Assembly (NCBI GenBank): GCA_030635945.1
Contig: DAOVXW010000059.1
Coordinates: forward strand, 1 to 5,015
Direction of reading: 5' to 3'
From: Dehalococcoidia bacterium
Lineage (GTDB): Bacteria > Chloroflexota > Dehalococcoidia > Dehalococcoidales > G020351185
Length of the DNA stretch: 5,015 nt
Shown: positions 4,987 to 5,015 of the stretch, piece after piece
Position numbering within the stretch: position 1 is the first letter of the stretch
Layout: every line of letters begins with the position of its first letter
The notes under the pieces: generated by a model
What the model saw: the letters and a program-made list of their open reading frames with translations, nothing else
The model's database searches: none
Told to the model about the DNA's origin: nothing
Translations under genes and position numbers: made by a program

Positions 4987-5015
4987 ATTAGTTATTAAGG
5001 ATGTTGTGAAAGTCA

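Larger units (their letters stand above)
4204..5015. other. About 0.8 kb without a convincing protein gene
   Basis: This AT-rich stretch has two open frames over 85 codons on the plus strand (4340-4612 and 4701-4991). Neither has a good ribosome site or a recognisable family, and both run through inverted repeats. It holds the repeats, hairpins and putative promoter listed separately. It looks like degraded intergenic DNA with one or two structured elements. Confidence 0.6.

Noticed and set aside
4701..4991. Plus-strand open frame of 96 codons with a Cys-rich stretch (CGKHCQGKPGC)
   Set aside because: The Cys-rich part is the translation of the left terminal inverted repeat and adjacent hairpin of the 130-bp element, and the last residues are the right repeat. 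The start sits inside another hairpin with no ribosome site.
5006..5015. Possible plus-strand gene start, GTG at 5006 with AAGGA 4 nt upstream
   Set aside because: Only three codons are visible, so nothing separates it from chance.

Overview
The window reads like a piece of an anaerobic bacterial genome. It carries two members of the oxygen-sensitive benzoyl-CoA reductase/2-hydroxyacyl-CoA dehydratase (HgdB/BcrC-like) iron-sulfur family, a YeeE/YedE-type sulfur-compound transporter split over two genes, and a remnant of a molybdenum hydroxylase (CO/xanthine dehydrogenase type) FAD subunit. This mix is common in anaerobic Chloroflexota (Dehalococcoidia), Clostridia and sulfate-reducing lineages. 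I lean to one of these but cannot fix the taxon from sequence alone.

Layout, all genes on the minus strand and so read right to left. A promoter and a strong Shine-Dalgarno (about 3725-3766) precede five genes: a 202-residue membrane-anchored protein with a CxxCxGxG motif (3717-3109); the N-terminal-half YedE protein (3102-2599); the C-terminal-half YedE protein (2599-2159, sharing one base with the previous stop); a 112-nt gap with a possible tiny ORF; a 394-residue HgdB-like protein (2046-862); and a second HgdB-like protein (859 to beyond the left edge). Spacings of 6, -1 and 2 nt argue for an operon, with the 112-nt gap as a possible control point.

Right of the operon promoter is a perfect 16-bp hairpin (3782-3819), then the C-terminal third of a CoxM-like FAD-binding subunit (3856 to about 4203) that lacks its N-terminal two thirds. 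The rest (4204-5015) has no convincing protein gene. It holds an 11-bp direct repeat at the edge of the broken gene, a promoter-to-terminator unit that could make a small RNA of about 210 nt, a short hairpin, and a 130-bp element bounded by perfect 16-bp inverted repeats with several internal hairpins.

How the genes may work together (inference): the YedE pair could import a reduced sulfur or selenium species, the anchored CxxC protein could handle it or pass electrons outside the membrane, and the two HgdB-like proteins could perform a low-potential reduction inside. Both HgdB-like proteins lack cysteines at positions where the family normally binds its [4Fe-4S] cluster, so they are unlikely to be an ordinary acyl-CoA dehydratase. 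This operon is the best candidate here for an undescribed system.
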